From Euryarchaeota archaeon UBA128 (GTDB lineage Archaea > Thermoplasmatota > Poseidoniia > Poseidoniales > Poseidoniaceae), in contig DALZ01000111.1 in the NCBI GenBank assembly GCA_002496955.1, positions 1 through 7,335 of the forward strand: 7,335 bases of DNA, written 5' to 3'. Under the pieces are notes generated by a model. The model worked only from the letters and a program-made list of their open reading frames with translations, did not search any database and was not told where the DNA came from. Positions 6,590 to 7,335 of this stretch are shown piece by piece. Within the stretch, counting starts at the first letter, position 1. Every line of letters starts with the position of its first letter. A program made the translations under genes and the position numbers.

Positions 6590-6623
6590 TTTATTAATGA
6601 ACGAGACGGGAGTAATTAATAAA
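6590..6623. repeat. Inverted repeat, candidate operator for the NikR-like regulator
   Basis: TTTATTAAT (6590-6598) and ATTAATAAA (6615-6623) are perfect 9-base inverted arms separated by 16 bases. The inner ATTAAT hexamers are 16 bases apart, the same spacing as the half-sites of the E. coli NikR operator (GTATGA-N16-TCATAC), though the bases differ. The arms contain only A and T in an AT-rich region, so chance is a real alternative. Confidence 0.45.
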
Positions 6624-6639
6624 AAAAAATCACAACCTA

Positions 6640-6647
6640 TTAAATAT
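6640..6647 (+). promoter_or_regulatory. Candidate TATA box for the ZnuA-like gene
   Basis: TTAAATAT is centred about 25 bases before the ATG at 6668. That distance fits an archaeal TATA box if transcription starts at or very near the start codon. No strong ribosome binding site precedes the ATG (GACGG is the nearest), which agrees with a leaderless or short-leader message. Confidence 0.4.
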
Positions 6648-6667
6648 CAAATAGCAGACGGAAAACC

Positions 6668-7335
6668 ATGAGCAAGAAGACTTTGAGAGTACTGTTCGTC
6701 AGCCTATTGATGATTTTGACCAGCCTAGCCGGGTGTATCGGCGACTCTGAGGACTCTGATGATAGTGAAGTAACCCCAGATGAGCCAGTAATCATTGTAG
6801 ATTTAGACAATGGCACGATTAACATAACCGAACCAGCAGAGCCGGAATTCTACGGCAAAATAATGACTTCAACATACCACGTACATCAACTGGTATCAGC
6901 GATTGTTGGCGACACCGCCACTGTTGAAATGATGAGCACAACTAACATCCCAGTGCACGATTACAAGCCTACCCTCGCCGATATTGCTAGATTAGCCGAC
7001 TCAGATGCCTTCTTTTACCACGGACTTGGACTAGAACCATGGGTAGAGGACACACTTACTTCATTGGGAGATGATGCACCTCCTTCGTACATGACGCATA
7101 AAATGCCAACTGGTGAGTTGGATTTAGACTTTGGAGGAATTTTGGTTAGCGACCTGTGTGGTCAACTTGCTAGCGGTGATAAGATTTCTAACAACTTGCT
7201 GAGTTATGAGGACCAAGCGGACGACCTAGAGATAGAGATGGACAAGGGAGTTCATTCGCTCACTTTCCCGCCAGCTGACACCAGTCACGAAGGTCACGAG
7301 CATGACGATGATGATCACGGTGATGACCACGGTGA
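6668..7335 (+). CDS. ZnuA-like metal ABC transporter substrate-binding lipoprotein, incomplete at right edge
   Basis: The first 222 residues of a metal-binding lipoprotein are visible; the frame is open at the edge. Residues 1-22 are a lipoprotein signal (KK, a hydrophobic core, then LAG) with Cys23 as the lipidated residue, followed by a long acidic linker (26-60). The TroA/ZnuA domain starts at about 62 with IMTSTYHVHQLVSAIVGD (65-82). It continues through IPVHDYKPTLADIARLADSD (94-113) to FFYHGLGLEPWVE (115-127). His97 in PVHDYKP matches a conserved ZnuA metal ligand, and His71 or His73 could be another. Residues about 207-222 are a His/Asp-rich tail of the kind found in zinc-specific ZnuA loops, so zinc is the best ligand guess. 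The stretch from about 128 to 203 is longer than is usual between these elements. The partner permease and ATPase genes would lie to the right. It is divergent from the NikR-like regulator, its probable controller. Confidence 0.88.
   Translation, partial: MSKKTLRVLFVSLLMILTSLAGCIGDSEDSDDSEVTPDEPVIIVDLDNGTINITEPAEPEFYGKIMTSTYHVHQLVSAIVGDTATVEMMSTTNIPVHDYKPTLADIARLADSDAFFYHGLGLEPWVEDTLTSLGDDAPPSYMTHKMPTGELDLDFGGILVSDLCGQLASGDKISNNLLSYEDQADDLEIEMDKGVHSLTFPPADTSHEGHEHDDDDHGDDHG

Larger units (their letters stand above)
6544..6667. promoter_or_regulatory. Divergent control region between the NikR-like gene and the ZnuA-like gene
   Basis: This 124-base stretch is much richer in A and T than its surroundings. 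It holds an ATA/AAT trinucleotide run (about 6565-6578), the inverted repeat at 6590-6623, and a run of nine A (6621-6629). On the minus strand the AT-rich run at 6565-6578 lies 22-35 bases before the NikR-like ATG and could be its TATA element, assuming a leaderless message. The region must carry both promoters. Confidence 0.6.

Noticed and set aside
6640..6825. A 61-codon minus-strand frame opposite the start of the ZnuA-like gene
   Set aside because: It overlaps the clear lipoprotein signal coding region and extends into the AT-rich promoter; its composition reflects the complement of that sequence.
1..7335. Defence system, CRISPR array, prophage or insertion sequence
   Set aside because: No spaced direct repeats, transposase, integrase, nuclease or terminal inverted repeats were found; all genes look like housekeeping or transport functions.

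Overview
The window looks like a piece of an archaeal chromosome, most plausibly from the Thermoplasmatota and close to marine Poseidoniales (Marine Group II). The reasons are indirect: short intergenic gaps, coupled starts, several genes without a clear ribosome binding site, a cis-prenyltransferase next to a DUF354 (archaeal-type glycosyltransferase-like) gene, a NikR-like ribbon-helix-helix regulator, a lipoprotein signal ending LAGC-IG, and an anchored S15 peptidase. No rRNA or tRNA is present, so the assignment is an inference. There is no CRISPR array, insertion sequence, integrase or other sign of a mobile element.

Layout, left to right. (1) A minus-strand operon reads ridA (631-993), then a 64-residue two-helix membrane protein coupled to it by an ATGA overlap (440-634), then a phosphohexomutase (396 leftwards, cut by the window edge). 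(2) A plus-strand DUF354 gene (1072-2088) is divergent from ridA and overlaps the next gene tail to tail by 11 bases. (3) A minus-strand pair follows: a cis-prenyltransferase of the UppS family (start probably 3287) and a Nudix hydrolase starting at GTG 2515, overlapping by 8 bases. (4) A plus-strand pair follows: a BtuF-like binding protein with no signal peptide (3388-4155) and a membrane-anchored S15/X-Pro-type serine peptidase (4193-6073). (5) A minus-strand NikR-like metal regulator (6115-6543) and a plus-strand ZnuA-like lipoprotein (6668 to the right edge, incomplete) are divergent across a 124-base AT-rich control region.

How the genes may work together. Three left-hand genes fit an isoprenoid-linked surface glycan theme: the phosphohexomutase makes hexose-1-phosphate, the cis-prenyltransferase makes the polyprenyl carrier, and the DUF354 protein resembles GT-B glycosyltransferases. 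This is inferred from families and proximity only. RidA and the Nudix protein are metabolite clean-up enzymes. The anchored peptidase suits a heterotroph that degrades protein outside the cell.

The most interesting part is the right end. The NikR-like protein has the family fold motifs, but by eye its metal site is rebuilt as a His/Cys cluster (HHSSRLGHSCHSC). It lies opposite a zinc-type binding protein. The shared promoter contains a 9-base inverted repeat with a 16-base spacer, close to the geometry of the E. coli NikR operator. This suggests a metal-uptake control module, possibly zinc-responsive, built on the NikR scaffold.
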